This document shows positions 1 to 13,566 of a stretch of DNA of 64,000 nucleotides, piece by piece. Source of the stretch: Rhinopomastus cyanomelas (lineage: Eukaryota > Chordata > Aves > Bucerotiformes > Rhinopomastidae); assembly GCA_013400115.1 (NCBI GenBank), contig VXBP01007533.1, forward strand, positions 248,001 through 312,000, read 5' to 3'. Under the pieces are notes generated by a model. The model did no database searches and was not told the origin of the DNA. It was given only the letters and a program-made list of their open reading frames with translations. A program made the translations under genes and the position numbers. Each line of letters opens with the position of its first letter. Position 1 is the first letter of the stretch.

Positions 1-3000
1 TTCAAAGCTCCTCAGTATGCAGAGAAGAGATGATTAATCTGTAGTGTGAAAAGGACTCATTAGTGAAACCAGATAGATCTAGACTCCGGACTTTAAAATT
101 TATCACAGGTTTAAATGCCATCTACATTGTCTGTGATTACAACATGGGGTTTGCTAAAATCTAAGTCTTTCTTGAGCACTTGTAAAGGATCTGAATGTGC
201 TGTGTCATGGTCTGTCTCTAAAAATAACTTAATTAAGCCTTTCTACAAACAGAAGAGTATACTAATTGCCAGACTGACATGTCATTTGGCTTCATGAACA
301 AGCTACTGAATGCTAACTTATGAATGGAAACTTAAAAGGATCATTTCCAACCTGCTACATGAAAGAAATTCCAAAAGGAAATGCAAGTAGATTTGCACCT
401 CATTTTTTGTTGTTGTTGCTATGAAAGCTGATATTTCATTCCAGTTTAATTTTCCTGGGAATCTTGACTATTTTCCTAAGTTTTTTTTGCCTCTGAAGTC
501 TCAGCAGCTGCTCCCTATATAAAAACGAGAAATAACTGGTTGTGCTTCGGTAGGAATGAAAGGAGAATTGAGCTCTATAGAAATGAGGAGATTAGAGCTC
601 CATGAAGCATATACCCATTTAATACTGCTGCAAACCAAATCTGCTCAAATACTCTTAACTCTCACTTCTGGTGAGCAGAATTTCTAGAGGGGGGAAAAAT
701 TCCCTTAGTGAGTTATTAACAAAGGCTTTTCAGGTTTGCTGGGATTTAACATGTGAGCCTAATCTACCTTTTATTCATCCAGTTGGAAGGCTTTAAGATT
801 TAAAAGGTTCTGCAGAAACTTCACCCGCAAACTCCTTAGTTAATTAAAGAGGCTTGTTGTCTTTGAGTCTTCCATTTATGTGGGAACTAAGAGTTGGGGT
901 TTACATATTGTAAAATGTTTGTGAATGATGCATTATAAGCAGAGACAGGGAAAAGAAACAAACTGTGGCTAGACCATCAAATTTACACTGACCTATATGG
1001 CTTCGCTCAATGTCTGGACATGATACCACTCCTACATAACTCTACAGCAAATTTCCCTGCTTCTCTAAGTGATGAAAGAGCTTGGTTGGAAGATCAGTCT
1101 TCATTTGTGTCTGTGGGAGCTCTGCAGAGTTGCTGGATGTGCAGGTCTGGCTTTGGACATACTGACACGTCATACAATTTGCTTTAGTAGCTCAGCAAAG
1201 AAAGAGTGGTAGCAGCAGTTCTTTCACTGGCTCCCCCAGCTTCTTCTCCTCCCCCACTCCATTCATAGATGTAGCTGTGAGCATCAAGTGGCAGATAAAA
1301 TGACTTCTGAGAGAGCAATGAGATGCAGCTTCTGCCAAAGGCAATTAAGTTCTTAGGATTACAGTGTGCTTTACAAAGTGCATTCTTGCTGAATCCCTTT
1401 CCTCTTCTGCTTGCTGGCATAAAGCAGTTTCTTGGCACTTACCTTTGTTATAACAAGTCTGAGCATTATTAGACTTTATTACAGTGTGTCGGCTCTGTAA
1501 GTCTAGTAAGCTGCAGTGTGGTATGTTTTGAGGAAAGTCTTGCTGATGATTCTTCAGTAAGAGTTATCTTGACCTCATCACCTCTGCTGTAATTGGATTA
1601 AATTCACTCACTTGCCAAAAACATGCCCAACTGATGGCATATTAATTATTCAGATTGTAGTGTGGATTTGTATACACAAGTTTCTAGGTGCCAAAGGTAT
1701 TTTAAGGGCCTGTGATGCAGCTGATGTGTGACCAGGTACAGCTGTCACAGGGAGACATTTTCTTAGTTGTTGAGAAAGGATTAAAATGGAGCATGCATCA
1801 TACTTGATAGTAGTGTGAGAAGGCAGAGATAGATGCTCTAGTTGCCAGTGATGTGTAACTGTGCTAGCTGTTTCTTCCCATGAAATGTGATAAATTGCTG
1901 AGAGTGCAGAAGTGGTCAGAAGCTGTAGACCTCTTGGCTGAGGAGAGTGAGTGATGGTGGGTGCTGTTGTACAAACACACTGAGGTTTATTTCTAATTGC
2001 TGTAGCACAGGTTAATACTACTGCTCTGAGCTGCCTTTACTGCTTATTCGGTTATTCTTCAGCTGTCTTGTGGTGATTTGTGAGTCTTGTGGAGTGGCAG
2101 GATGATACCTGAAAAGAAAGATGAGGCCAAACTGATACCAGGACAGTGTAGTAAAGGACAATCTAACTGCCAAACCTGTGGTTTCATCCCAAGAATGTGT
2201 CTAAACTAGTGTAACCAAGCTTTCAGCAGGGAACGCTGCTAAGTAGCAGAAGTCGCTATCCTGACTGTTAACCTCAGAAAAACATTGAGATGAGTGGGTG
2301 ATGGGGGATTAAGGATCAGTTGGAAATACTTTTACACAGAAGGTGAGGATTTTAGCTGCTGTGGAGACATGGTGATACTTGGTCTGGCATAGACATACTG
2401 AGATGTTCCAAACTCTGGAAGGATCCCTGAGTTGGCTGTTCTTACCTGCCCGGAGTATTAAGTTTCCTGTTTGTTTCAAAGGCCTGTAAAAGTTTGATTT
2501 TACAAGCAGAATAAGTCAAAGGAACTACTGCTTCCAGCACTAGGTTCTGATCAGAATGCTGTTGTCTTTGATTTCTAGATGCTAGTGTTTTCTTCAGTGC
2601 CATAAACTGATGAATACTCATGAAACAAAATAGTACATGCACAGGGTGAGACAGAGTTGTGAGATTCTTCCTTAGCTACTAAGCAACAATCACATTTCAA
2701 TCCATTCACTGTCTAAATGTGCCACGCAAATAATAAGGATGCTTGCTTTAATATCCTGTTATAAAATACACAGATGCATAATTGTATTTGCTGCTGTGTT
2801 AACTCTTACGAAGTTGCTTGTCTCAAATGAACAGACGTCTTGCATCATTATGTAGAATTAATGGAATGGTATTTTTAAAAATGTTGATGTATAGGGTTCT
2901 TTCACATCTTTTATTTTGTGTCATGTATTTGGAAGCAGTGTAATTTAAAAATGCTACTGATCATCCCTTTTGAGTGAGATCAACGGTCTGATTGGGTAAA

Positions 3001-6000
3001 GAGAAAGCATGAGGGTGCATTCTGGAAGAAGCACTCTCAAAGTCTAGGTCAGAAAGCATCTGTCTGTATGATCTTATGCCACTGACTATCAAAACAGAAG
3101 TAATATCCATGTTGTGTTTAAAGTACTTGGGAAAGATAAACTTGTCAGAAGTTATTTACCTTAGATCTTTTATGATCACAAGCTTTCCTTTTCTTTGGTA
3201 GAAGAGGGGAGTATTAAGTTGATGTTCCATGTCTATGAGTTTTACAAGCTCTCCACATCACTGGCTCGAGAACACTTTCCTGTTTTTTGCAGCACAGGTT
3301 TACTTCAGCACTGCTGCAGGTTAGCTTGCCTGTACGCATGCTGCTGCTGTTTAAGCACTGGCATTGTGGCTGTGATGGCCTCGAGGGTTTATCTAAGGTT
3401 GACCTTGTCAGACCATCGCAGGGGGAGTCCTGGCTTTGAAATGTAGCAGCTGGTGTAAGGGTGTCTCACCCCCAACCTCAGAGCAGTGCAATTCCTCTGA
3501 CCTCAACAGAGTTGCAGCATTGATGATTTTCAGTAATGTGGGAGTGAAACTGGGACTATATTCTTTTAACTGGTCTATTTAGCAGCTCTTTTCCACACGC
3601 AGTTTCCATGCCAGTGACAGGAGCTTCCTGGAACTGACAGGGAACACAAAAGGCCCTCTTCTCTAAATCACTGGACCTTAAGAATATTGAAAGGACATTA
3701 CAACCAGCCTCAGAATACCCATTGTCAGGCTCTCTCTGAAGATGCCTGCAGCGGTAGCATACCTCTAGGCTGTCCAGAGGGGTGTGATGACCCCACAAGG
3801 AAGAAAATAGAAGAGGAATAGTTTGGGTGGCTGTGAGAAATTTTGTGGAAGTACTTCTGGGTGTAAGGTGAAACTAGCTGGAGGCATTTAATGGTGGCTG
3901 AGCTTGTATCAGAAGAGGCGAGAAAATATCTAAGTACATACCTTGCGGTCCTGTGGGGAAGGGCTCCTCCTTCCAGGTGTGCCTATGCATGTCTGGATGT
4001 ATCTTTGTCACTGGCAGGCGAGTGGTGAACCAAGGTTTCCTTCACTTTCTTCTTTTCCCTTTCTTCTTCCTACTCACTTTCCGCTCCTTTGTAGCAGTGA
4101 AGCTTTTCATGTTGCTGTGAAAATGCCCGAGCTCTTGAGCGCCGTGAGCACACCCATACGGGAGAGGCTGCTGGGTGTTCAGGCCTGAACTCCGGCGTTG
4201 CCACAGTTTGCATTCTGTGCTCCCTCCAGCCCTGCTCTCTTGCCAAGAGAGTTTATGGCAAGCTACCACTGGGCTGTGGGCAAAATAGACTTAACTCAGA
4301 GGGTTATCACATACTGAGGAACGAGACCGTGACAAAAAGTTGCAAAGCTTTTCACATAAATACTCACTCATCCCCTTTGCTCTGACACTGGGGAGGGTAC
4401 AGAACTGGAGAGAGGTTCCCCTTGGGGCTGTCCCTGTCCCCTTGCCACAGGGCAGTGCCAGCTCACAGAAGCCTTAGTTTTCTTTCCCTGACAGGCACTG
4501 CTCTGCCTGAGGGACCTTTTGGCAGGAAGAGCAAGCCCTGCCATGTGGTTTTCCCCCTCCAACCTGTGCTGGAGCTGATGAGAACCAGCTTGGGGCAGCT
4601 CAAAACCTTCTGAGAAGTTGCCAGCTGCCACCATGCTGTCAGCCCATCTCTCATTGCTGTTCTAATCTGAACAAGGCTGTGCCCGTGCAATAGCAGTGTG
4701 TGTCTGTCAGGGAACCCCTTCATGCTGCGGGGAAGGTGGGAAGGCAGGAGCTCTGCTGTGCTCCTATGGCTGGCCTCCACAACTACCAGGCAGGCTCAAA
4801 AACACTGGCTCTGTTTTGCCTCAGCCCTGATCTGTGCGACCAACTTTTATTGGTATTGATGGGGATTTTTGCTCAAGCTATGTCCTTAGGTAAACTTGGA
4901 TGTGTACTGGGCTACTTATCAATCAGTTAAGCACGTGTCAGGTAGAGTAAAATTCTGTGTGGCTGTTTAAAAGGCTGGCGTATAAGATTTTCTTCAAAAG
5001 CTTTTAAACTTAGCAAAAATATTGCTCTTATATTTTACATGAAACTGTTCCATGATCTAGTTGGTCTTAGATCACTAATGAACTATTTAGTTCTCATTCA
5101 GTCTATGTAGCTCTTATCTGATGGGAAACTCTAAGTTATTCCCTCTCTAAGGCTTTTCCATAGGGTATCTGTAGACACTGAGGTATGGAGACCAAAACAG
5201 TAGTCCTGGGTAGCCTGGGTGGAAGAGAGGACTCAGGTCCTGACTGACTATGGTAACATCCAGAAGATGTGCTTACAAAAATTGCCAGCTTGCATGGCAT
5301 TGCAACAACGACAGAAAGTCGGAGACGCTCACGCTGTTTTCCAGATGTGAAACACCATGGGTTTTTTCTCCTCCTTAATTTGGTGAGAACTAAGCTATGT
5401 TACTACAGTTCCCTACAGCAATATCGATAACCATACATTGCTAATGCAATATACAAGTACCCATCACACACAGAATCCTGCACAATGCTCATGCACTGGT
5501 GAGCAATCACAGAAAGTTCAAAGCAGGTTACCTTAGGTGTCAAGCAAAATAAAATGTAGTAGAAAGACCCAAATAAAGCAACACCACAAAACAATGTAAA
5601 ATCAATTTCTAAAACACATTTACACATTTATGCTTACTTTTACTGTGTCAGGAACAGGAGAAAGGACAAAGCAGTAAAGAGTTTGCATTTAGAGGATAGC
5701 ACAGTAAGTGTAAGATCAGGATACTCACGTAAAAAAAGGAGTAAGGTACACACTGCAAACTTATTCTTCAAAGATGTGTTTATTTAAAAAATCCTTATAA
5801 AATGAAACTTTTAATTAAAAAATAAACTCGAGTCTCATTTTACTTGGGTTGCTAAAATAACTTATGTATGTCAAGACTGTAAAAGAACAACATTTCTTGT
5901 AAAACTGTTCTATCACTCTATAAAGTGGTGAAAGAACACCTTTGGCACCTGAAGCTCACCTAGATTGTTTTATTTCCTATTCTTTGCTATTTATATCTGT

Positions 6001-7462
6001 TTCTGTCCCACTGCCAGGAGAGGTAATGGATATGTTTTCTTTCAATTTTTTCCATTACTGGGATTAGAGCACAAGGTAAAAAATTGATCTAGAATGTGCT
6101 CCAGAGGCAGAATACCAGCCATGTGTATACTTTATTCCATTGCACTTCTAATGGATCATTATCATTAGATACTAAGAGAAAGCAGGTAACATGTTGGCAG
6201 GAAGCAGATCTCTAAAACAGTAATCTTGTTTTAAACTATGCTGGCTTCCACAGTAGCAGGAGGTCCTTTTCTGAAGCCCCGATGAATCTTTGTCATTGTT
6301 TACCCTCAGGAAGTGGTGTGATGTGTAGGAATGCTGAGACTACCTTAAAAATGAATAACATTAAAACTGCTCAACATTCCAGTTAGCACAGCATCATATG
6401 CAACAAATTAATGGAAGATTCTTCAGCTGTGGTCTTTTGAGATCTACAACTCTTATGTTAAGAATATTAGAGGATATGTGCCTGTTTAGTCCATTTATGG
6501 ACCTATTATTCAAAAGTTTGAATACTAAGTAATGAAGTTTTGTTTTTTTACCAAAATGGATTTATTGTGAGTTTTGGTGAGTAGTACCTTGTTCTAATGT
6601 TGTAGGATTTGGAAAATGACAGTCCTGCATTCAGCAGCTCTTGGATTCTACCTTACACCTGATCATATCCACCTTCAGGTGCTGCCTCTACAAGCTGAGT
6701 CGTCTCAGGCCTTTTTTTAAAGCCTTTTTTCTTTTTGCTTGCTGTCTTCTGCACCCCTGTAACAACATTACTATGTCTTTCTTGCTATGTGGAGAGCAGA
6801 TCACAATACTCAGGTTGTGGGAGAGTGCTCAGGCTTTATGAAGTGGCAGAAATGTCCTGTCTTGCTGTCTTCTAGATGGTGCTCTGTATTTGCTGACTTA
6901 TGCTTGCTCATGAACATGGAGCCAGTTATTTTAAAGAACTATCAAGGATGGTTCCAGCTTCTGAGTAAGAGTAGTTTGAACTTGCCTTGATGAATTACAT
7001 GAAATTTATCTCATTAAAGCTCATCTCTCAACTGTTTTTCCCAATCAATTAGTTCTGTCATTGACAAACATGCTGTAACGCTGAATGCCAGTGCTGAGAC
7101 CATCTTAAATTGCATCTGTAAAGCTCTATAATTTGTTTTATTACTCTCCTAAGTGGTCCCTTTTACTGTGGATGAAGTTGGACTTGCCAGAATGTGGCTC
7201 CCAGGTTACCCTGCACAGCTCTTCCTGCAGCTAAAAGTGTCACAAGCAGACTGAGTCCTTCAGTAGTGCTGGCTTACACACCTTGGCTTAGCAGTTCTTC
7301 AAACGCATGTCAGAGTTTCTTCACAACATGTGTGAATGTTGTTCTGTCCCAGTGATTTATTACCATCTAACTTCCTTGTTTGTTCTAGTATTTCCTGAAT
7401 TTGCTTCAGATTGATCTGGTTCTGCTGCTAGCCAGATCTGCAACAAGTGCAATTTAATAAAG
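1..7462. other. Unique non-coding sequence
   Basis: Only short random frames, no repeats of a known family and no RNA gene recognised. A slightly GC-richer patch lies at about 3950-4820. A CC(A/T)6GG (CArG) string occurs at 6491-6500, about the number expected by chance in AT-rich DNA. Either intron/5' flank of MYLK or intergenic. Confidence 0.55.
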
Positions 7463-8213
7463 TATAACAAGGGTAAGTGTGGAGTCTTGCATCTGGGCAA
7501 GAACAACCCCAGGAACCAGTATAGGCTGGGGACTGAGCTGTTGCAGAGCAGTGTAGGAGAAAGGAACCAGGAGGTCCTGGTGGACAGCAGGATGACCATG
7601 AGCCAGCAGTGTGCTCTTGTGGCCGAGAGGGCCAGCAGTATCCTGGGGGTGGTTAGCAGATCAAGAGAGGTTCTTCTCCCTGTCTACTCTGTCCTGGTGA
7701 GACCACACCTGGAGTATTGTGTCCAGTTGTGGGCCCCTCAGTTCAAGAGGGATGTGGAGCTGCCGGAGGGTGTCCAGCATAGGGCAACAAAGATGATGAA
7801 GGAAGGGGAGCACCTCCCTTATAAGGAAAGACTGAGGGAGCTGGGTCTCTTTAGCTTGGAAAAGAGGGGACTGAGAGGTGACCTCATTAATGTCTATAAG
7901 TTTTGAAGGGTGGGTGTCAGGAGGATGGAGCCAGGCTCTTCTCAATGACATCTAGTGATAGGACGAGCAGCAGTGGTTGTAATCTGGAACATAGGAGGTT
8001 CCATATGAATGTGAGAATGAACTTCTTCCCAGTGAGGTTGACAGAGCACTGGAACAGGCTGCCCAGGTGGGTTGTGGAGTCTCCTTCACTGCAGATGTTT
8101 AAGACCTGCCTGGATGTGTTCCTGTGTGACTTGGTCTAGGTGATCCTGCTGTTGCAGGGGGGTTGGACTGGATGATCTTTCAAGGTCCCTTCCAATCCCC
8201 TAAGATTCTATGA
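7463..8213 (+). mobile_element. CR1 LINE fragment, 3' end of ORF2 plus 3' UTR
   Basis: Encodes the C-terminal part of the CR1 ORF2 (pol) protein: RPHLEYCVQLWAPQFKRDVEL and RLRELGLFSLEKRGLRGDLINVYK are the typical C-terminal motifs. The 3' UTR ends in the standard CR1 tip (GGATGATCTTTCAAGGTCCC, then CCAATCCCCTAAGATTCTATG). 5'-truncated as usual for CR1. Compared with sister copies here it has a short deletion near 7650 and a frameshift near 7906. It carries a perfect CCTTATAAGG at 7817-7826 (see findings). Confidence 0.95.
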
Positions 8214-8857
8214 AGTGCGATAGGTGTGGCAAACTCCTCAAAGACTTCAGCTTTAAAGTCTGATGTAAAGAATTCACTGAGATTCTTTCACTGCTAGAGT
8301 TTTATCATCCCTATCTGCCCTTTACACTTTTGTCATCCCAGAGTTCCAGAGCTTTCCTAGCTGGCTTCCTGTTTTTCATGTATTTAAAGAGCTGTTTGCT
8401 AGCACTCTGATAATTATTTGCAGGCACTTTTTGAATTGTTTTTTATCCTCTTAATTTCCTACTAATGTTTGACTTGGCGTGTTCTACAGGCTTCCCTGTC
8501 TTTATTTAAGCAATCCACTTTCTAAGAGTTGACCTATGCCCTGCACTACTCCTAACTCTTCCTGAGGCTTCCTGCTCTTAAATGCTTCTTTTCAGTGTCC
8601 TCTTGTCTTTGTCATGCCCTTAGGTAATTCCCTTTCTTAAAATTGACCATGTGTGTTGGTTTTGTTTGACCCTCAGTGCCATTCTTTCTGTTCTCATACA
8701 GGCAGCTTTTATAGCTTTCTCTGATTTGGATCACATCCTGTATTTAGAAGTTTCTTTTCCACTGGAGAGCCCTAAATTGATCTAGAATAGATCTGATACT
8801 ATATGTTGTCATTATCTTGACTGATCCTGTACTCTCCCTTTCTTTTCCATGTGATTG

Positions 8858-8889
8858 TCCCTACCAATCCCTAACATTCTATGTAACAT
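8858..8889 (+). repeat. Possible isolated CR1 3' tip
   Basis: About 30 bases resemble the last part of a CR1 3' UTR (CCAATCCCTAACATTCTATG). Too short to be certain. Confidence 0.4.
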
Positions 8890-8949
8890 ACTGAGTATTT
8901 CTGAGTGTCCTTGTGTGTGGTCTAATTGTGGTAGCTATTACTACTGTAG

Positions 8950-9275
8950 TCATAGAATCATAGAATCGTTAGGGATTGGAAGGGGCCTTGAAAGATCATC
9001 TAGTCATCAATGAATAGATTGAATAGGACTGGTCCCAATAACCGACCCTTGGGGCACTCCACTAGATCCAGGCCTCCAGCCAGGCTCTGTCCTGTTGGCC
9101 ACTACTCTGCCTTCCATCCAGTCCACACTGCCTCAGTTTGGCTGCGAGGATGCTGTGGGAGACTGTGTCAAATGCCTTACTCAAGTCAAGATGGACCACA
9201 TCCACTGCTCTGCCGTCATCTATCCACTTGGTTATGCCCCTATAAAAGGTTGTCAGGTTGGCCAATACTGCATGG
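8950..9275 (-). mobile_element. CR1 LINE, internally deleted (RT fragment fused to 3' tip)
   Basis: Reads on the minus strand: an RT fragment with FYRGITKWIDDGRAVDVVHL and DLSKAFDTV, i.e. the palm region around the first catalytic Asp, joined by deletion to the 3' tip at 8950-9005. The C-terminal half of ORF2 and most of the 3' UTR are missing. It faces the plus-strand CR1 at 7463-8213. Confidence 0.9.
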
Positions 9276-11356
9276 AGGCCATTGGTTAAAACTGTGAAGC
9301 ACGAGCTGGGCATTAAGCTGTTCAGGGTGCTAATGGGACTACAGATAGTAGCTTTTGCACAGTATTTGCAGTGATGGTTACAACTTTGCATGTATAGATA
9401 GTGTAGCTCAGGGTTTCATAGAATTCAAAACACTTGCAATTAAAACATCCAGGAAGAGGGTAACCTTGCTGAGGCAGAATACTCTGTGACTACAAGTTTA
9501 CAAGTACTGTGGACATGTTTACAAGAGCTGATGTGTGTTTGTATTTGTTTCTGTGAAACTACCAGAGATTGTTGTTCTTCCATAAAGTATGTGTGTGCAT
9601 TTGAAAGCGTAGTACAGAAGTTTATTCTCTGCAGATGCTCCTTGAAGGGCTGCTTTTACAGGTGCAAACCAGCACTGAAACATGATGTGCAAACAATCTA
9701 TTGATTAATTTTGTTCAGCTAGTCAGAGCTAATATTAACTAATAACACATAGATAGCTGAATGAAACACGTACTATGCTGTGTCAGTAAAGTCACTTATA
9801 TTCTCTTTTCCAGGAGCGCAGGACTTTAGTGTGCTGAGGTTTTTTCTGGGCCACATCTTGTCCCTTGCTATAGCAGTCACCTTGATTCTGTAAATAAACA
9901 CCAATGTTTGCAGAGCTTGTCTGTCTCAGCTTGTACTTAACCTGCACATGCTGGACCAATCTTGCTTCATATTTAGCTATTTGTGTGCTCTGTTGAAGGC
10001 CTTGGGTTCAAGCCTACTACATGTCTGCCTGGACCAGATTTTTCTTGAAAAGGCACACGCTGTCTGTGTGATAACTTTGCTGATGAGTTGCAGGATTTCC
10101 CCGGCAGATGAGGAGCTACATAAAGAAGTAGAGCTGTGTTCTTCAAAAATTACTGCAAGAAAAGAAAGCTAAATTCTCCAGAGCAACAAGTTTGCCAAAG
10201 CTGACTGGAATAATACGGAGAAAACCTGCATCTCATCACTTCATTGTAGTAGATGTAAGAAAAATGCTGTTAAGTGAGACAGTTTTGTGCCATAAAAAGG
10301 AACTGGACTTCACAATGGAGAAGACTGGTAACAGTTCTGTATCTGACTAATCCATTCTTGAGTGAATTTTTCAAGTGAAGCTGCAGTGGCCGTGAGGACA
10401 CTTTGTGATCATTGGCTTCTGTGTAGGTATTCAGCTGTGGCATTGCGTTCAGTGCCAGGCTTCTGTGGGATTTTATTTGTTCTGTAGGTATAATGTCTTG
10501 CTTTAGACTGGTGGATTTTTGCAGCTGCTCCAACAAAACTTCACTTGTCAGATATTTAGGTACCAGTAATATCAATGGCATATTAGTTTTCCTTGATGTA
10601 GAATACATTTGTTATTGTGAATTACTTGCAGGATTTCTACTAGAATGTTTTTCTGACCAAACACATAGTTCTTTCATTGCTAGGTTTCAAAATACTTTAC
10701 AAAGAAGTGTCAGATAGGAGTTTGAAAGGCGATAAAGCCTGTGAAAAGCTAAGTAAGGTGAATCTTCTGTTTCCATGTCTTAATGCAAAGTTCTACCTAA
10801 AACCAATTTAGGATTTCACTGAATAAAACTTGAGTGTGAATATACTTGCATTAGCTTTAATACAGGTGTAGTATGGATGTAGCTTAATGTACTAGATAAC
10901 AAAATGCGAACGGAAAAGCCGCAAACTTTTTGGTATCAAATACTTTCTTGTTTAAACTATATGCATCGTATGCAGAATTTCTGGACCTTACTGGAGATAT
11001 ATTTTGGGGTGAATTTTGTGCCAAATTATGATTCTCTAATGTAAGACTTTGCTCTGTACTTACATTAATACCAGTTTTGTTGACTCAACTAGATGAATTA
11101 GCTCAAAAATGTAATTAATTTAGTGGCAAGCCAAAGCATTCATTTCTTCCACAATGAGACTCTGAGTCTAAAAATATTTTTCAAAGATTAACACTGACAA
11201 TGTATTATCCACAGCTATTCCACCCCATCTGCAGACCAACAAGGTTTTTAAATGTTTATAAACTGGACATGAAACTATTACTAGATGTGGAATTTTGTAC
11301 CTTGAAAAATAAGATCAAAAATCACCCTTTAAATTTATTACACTGACCCCCTGGTC
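9276..11356. other. Unique non-coding sequence
   Basis: No coding exon, repeat or RNA gene recognised; the short frames around 9486-9704, 9948-10172 and 10270-10717 show no domain. It becomes AT-rich towards the assembly gap. Confidence 0.5.
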
Positions 11357-11401
11357 NNNNNNNNNNNNNNNNNNNNNNNNNNNNNNNNNNNNNNNNNNNN
11401 N
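11357..11401. other. Assembly gap (45 N)
   Basis: Run of N, immediately followed by 16 C (11402-11417). The homopolymer at the gap edge suggests the gap was caused by a hard-to-sequence C/G-rich tract, so true gap length is unknown. Confidence 0.95.
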
Positions 11402-11417
11402 CCCCCCCCCCCCCCCC
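11402..11417. repeat. Poly-C run (C16) at gap edge
   Basis: Sixteen consecutive C directly after the gap; may be genuine or a sequencing/assembly artefact. Confidence 0.8.
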
Positions 11418-13509
11418 GATCACAAAATTATTAGCTCTTTTCTATCCTCAAATGAGAGAACATGAACATGTTTCCCAGGAAAACTGCTTTGCATTTCCCA
11501 GACTTACAGGAGGCAGAAAGACTTCCAGAAATGACAAAAATTTGCTTACTAGAAAAAATTAAGAGCTTTGAATATTTTGACCAATATTGAACCTCACATT
11601 GTGAGAACAAACCCTGAATTTAGGGTCAAAATCAGGACTCGATAGCGTTTAAGTTAACTAGTTGTTAACAAGTTAGTTTTGGTTATCAAGTTCTAGTTAA
11701 CTTACATTCAGAATAAGGGCCCAATGCTTCTTTTTATATTATGTAGCTTTGTTATACAACAATTAACTTGAATGCAAGTTGTGTTCTGTCAGCTGCTGTA
11801 TAATTACTGAGGAAGACCTTGTCACTGCCCCAAAGAGTTTTGTCCAAGATGATGAACAGATACTTATCTCCAGGGCAGTGATTGGTCGATCGATCGATCT
11901 TTTTAATGGAGAGCTGCACTGGACTGATAAAACTGAATAGCTGTGTTTTGTTTGTCTCCTCAATGCAGAGGGATTTGCTGTGCTTCTGCTTTTACTCCCT
12001 GCTATCCAGAGGTATATGTCTTTTTCTTGGTCTTAATGGCATGCTCTGTTAGAACGTATCTTAGAAAACTGCCTGCTTTTTTTTTTTTTTAATTTGAGAA
12101 AGAAATATAAAAGACCAAAAATCCCATGAAACCCTCATGCTTTAGAAGAAAGACACTGTCAAATTTAGATATCCAGTTTCCAGCCTCTGGATTTTGGTCT
12201 GTTTCTCTGAGGTAAACTTAGCATCTGGTATTGCTGGGCTCCTCTGAAAGTTCTACTTCTCTATGTGATAAAAAAAAAAATCTTATGACCACTTTAAACT
12301 CAACGTTCTACATTTTTTTGACACCAGGAAACACATGTACACTTAAAAAGATACACATACACTTTTTTCCTAATCTCCAAATCATTGTCATTCTCCATTT
12401 AATACTGTCCAGATCTTCTCGGAGCCTTTTGGAGGGTTGATGTGGGTATCTACTGTTGAGGTACAAGTGTGACTCTTTCTGGCTCATGTGAGAGGACCTG
12501 TATTTGCTTCAGTGAGGCAGTAGACATTTTCCATAATGTATATCTGCGTCAAGCTGAGACGCTTTGCTTGCACATAGAAATTCTCTGAAACAGTAAATTT
12601 AAACCCAAATTATAGGGCACAAAATGCTGATTATGTTGGTTTTTTTGTGTTTTTTAAAGGTGTAAAAAAGAGAGGAAGAATGAACTAGGCCCTAGGGTTT
12701 GTTTTTGACTGTGCCTTATTACCACAGCTTTATTCTTTCCAGTTCTTAAAGATGCTGTCACTTACAGAACTCTGACCTGAGTAACACATTGGAGGGATGC
12801 CTATAGATTGTGGTATAGATATTACTTCCATATGGCTTCCTGGCAGGCAGGTTGGCAACAAGTTCTCATCTTTGTGGCAGTGAGGGGGAATAATGTGTAT
12901 TTTTTTTTAATGGAGCTTGTCTCAGCAAATAAATACCAGCCATTGGGTCATGTCCCTCTGAAAAACAGTAGCCTTGTGGTAAGCTGAAATCTATAGATTT
13001 ATTGGATTTATGGATTTATAGAGTAGTACCATAAAAGGATATGATATCTGTATTGCTTGTAGAAACTTGAAAAGCCCTGTAATACCTGCTCCCCATTCAG
13101 ACAGCAGGAAGCTGTCTTTTGAACCTGCATGTTCCTGTGAAAGTGGAATCTACAGGATAATCCCAGACATGTTTCTGGGGGCAAGTACTGCATTTTACAG
13201 GACTTAATTCAGAGACCTGAGATCGATCAATGCAGCAGGCAGCAGCTGTGAGAAATACTTGAGACACTGCTGTTCAGGAATTGTCTTCCTGTATTCTGTG
13301 CTTCAGCCAGGTAGCACTGTTCAGTCCCAATACAGATGTGAAATGGTTGAACTGAGTTGCGGACAGTAGCCAGTGGGTCAAAATAAATAGCTGAGCTGTC
13401 TCATCTGACCTTCCTCCTAATCTCTGTGACAACAGTGAAACATCCTATCCACATTTCCCTTGAGTAACACTTTTGTTTGCATAATAGCCACATGTGTAGC
13501 TAGTTCAAT
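11418..13509. other. Unique non-coding sequence with small low-complexity tracts
   Basis: Contains a CGAT tetranucleotide run (about 11887-11899) and a T14 run (12077-12090). No gene or transposon recognised. Confidence 0.5.
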
Positions 13510-13566
13510 TTGGACTAGATGATCTTTCGAGGTCCCTTCCAATCTCTAATGATTCTATGATTCTGT
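13510..13566 (+). mobile_element. CR1 LINE, 3' tip only
   Basis: Starts at TTGGACTAGATGATCTTTCG and ends in repeated ATTCTATG/ATTCTGTG. A severely 5'-truncated insertion of under 60 bases. Confidence 0.88.

Noticed and set aside
11887..11899. CGATCGATCGATC run as a regulatory palindrome
   Set aside because: Short simple repeat with no supporting context.
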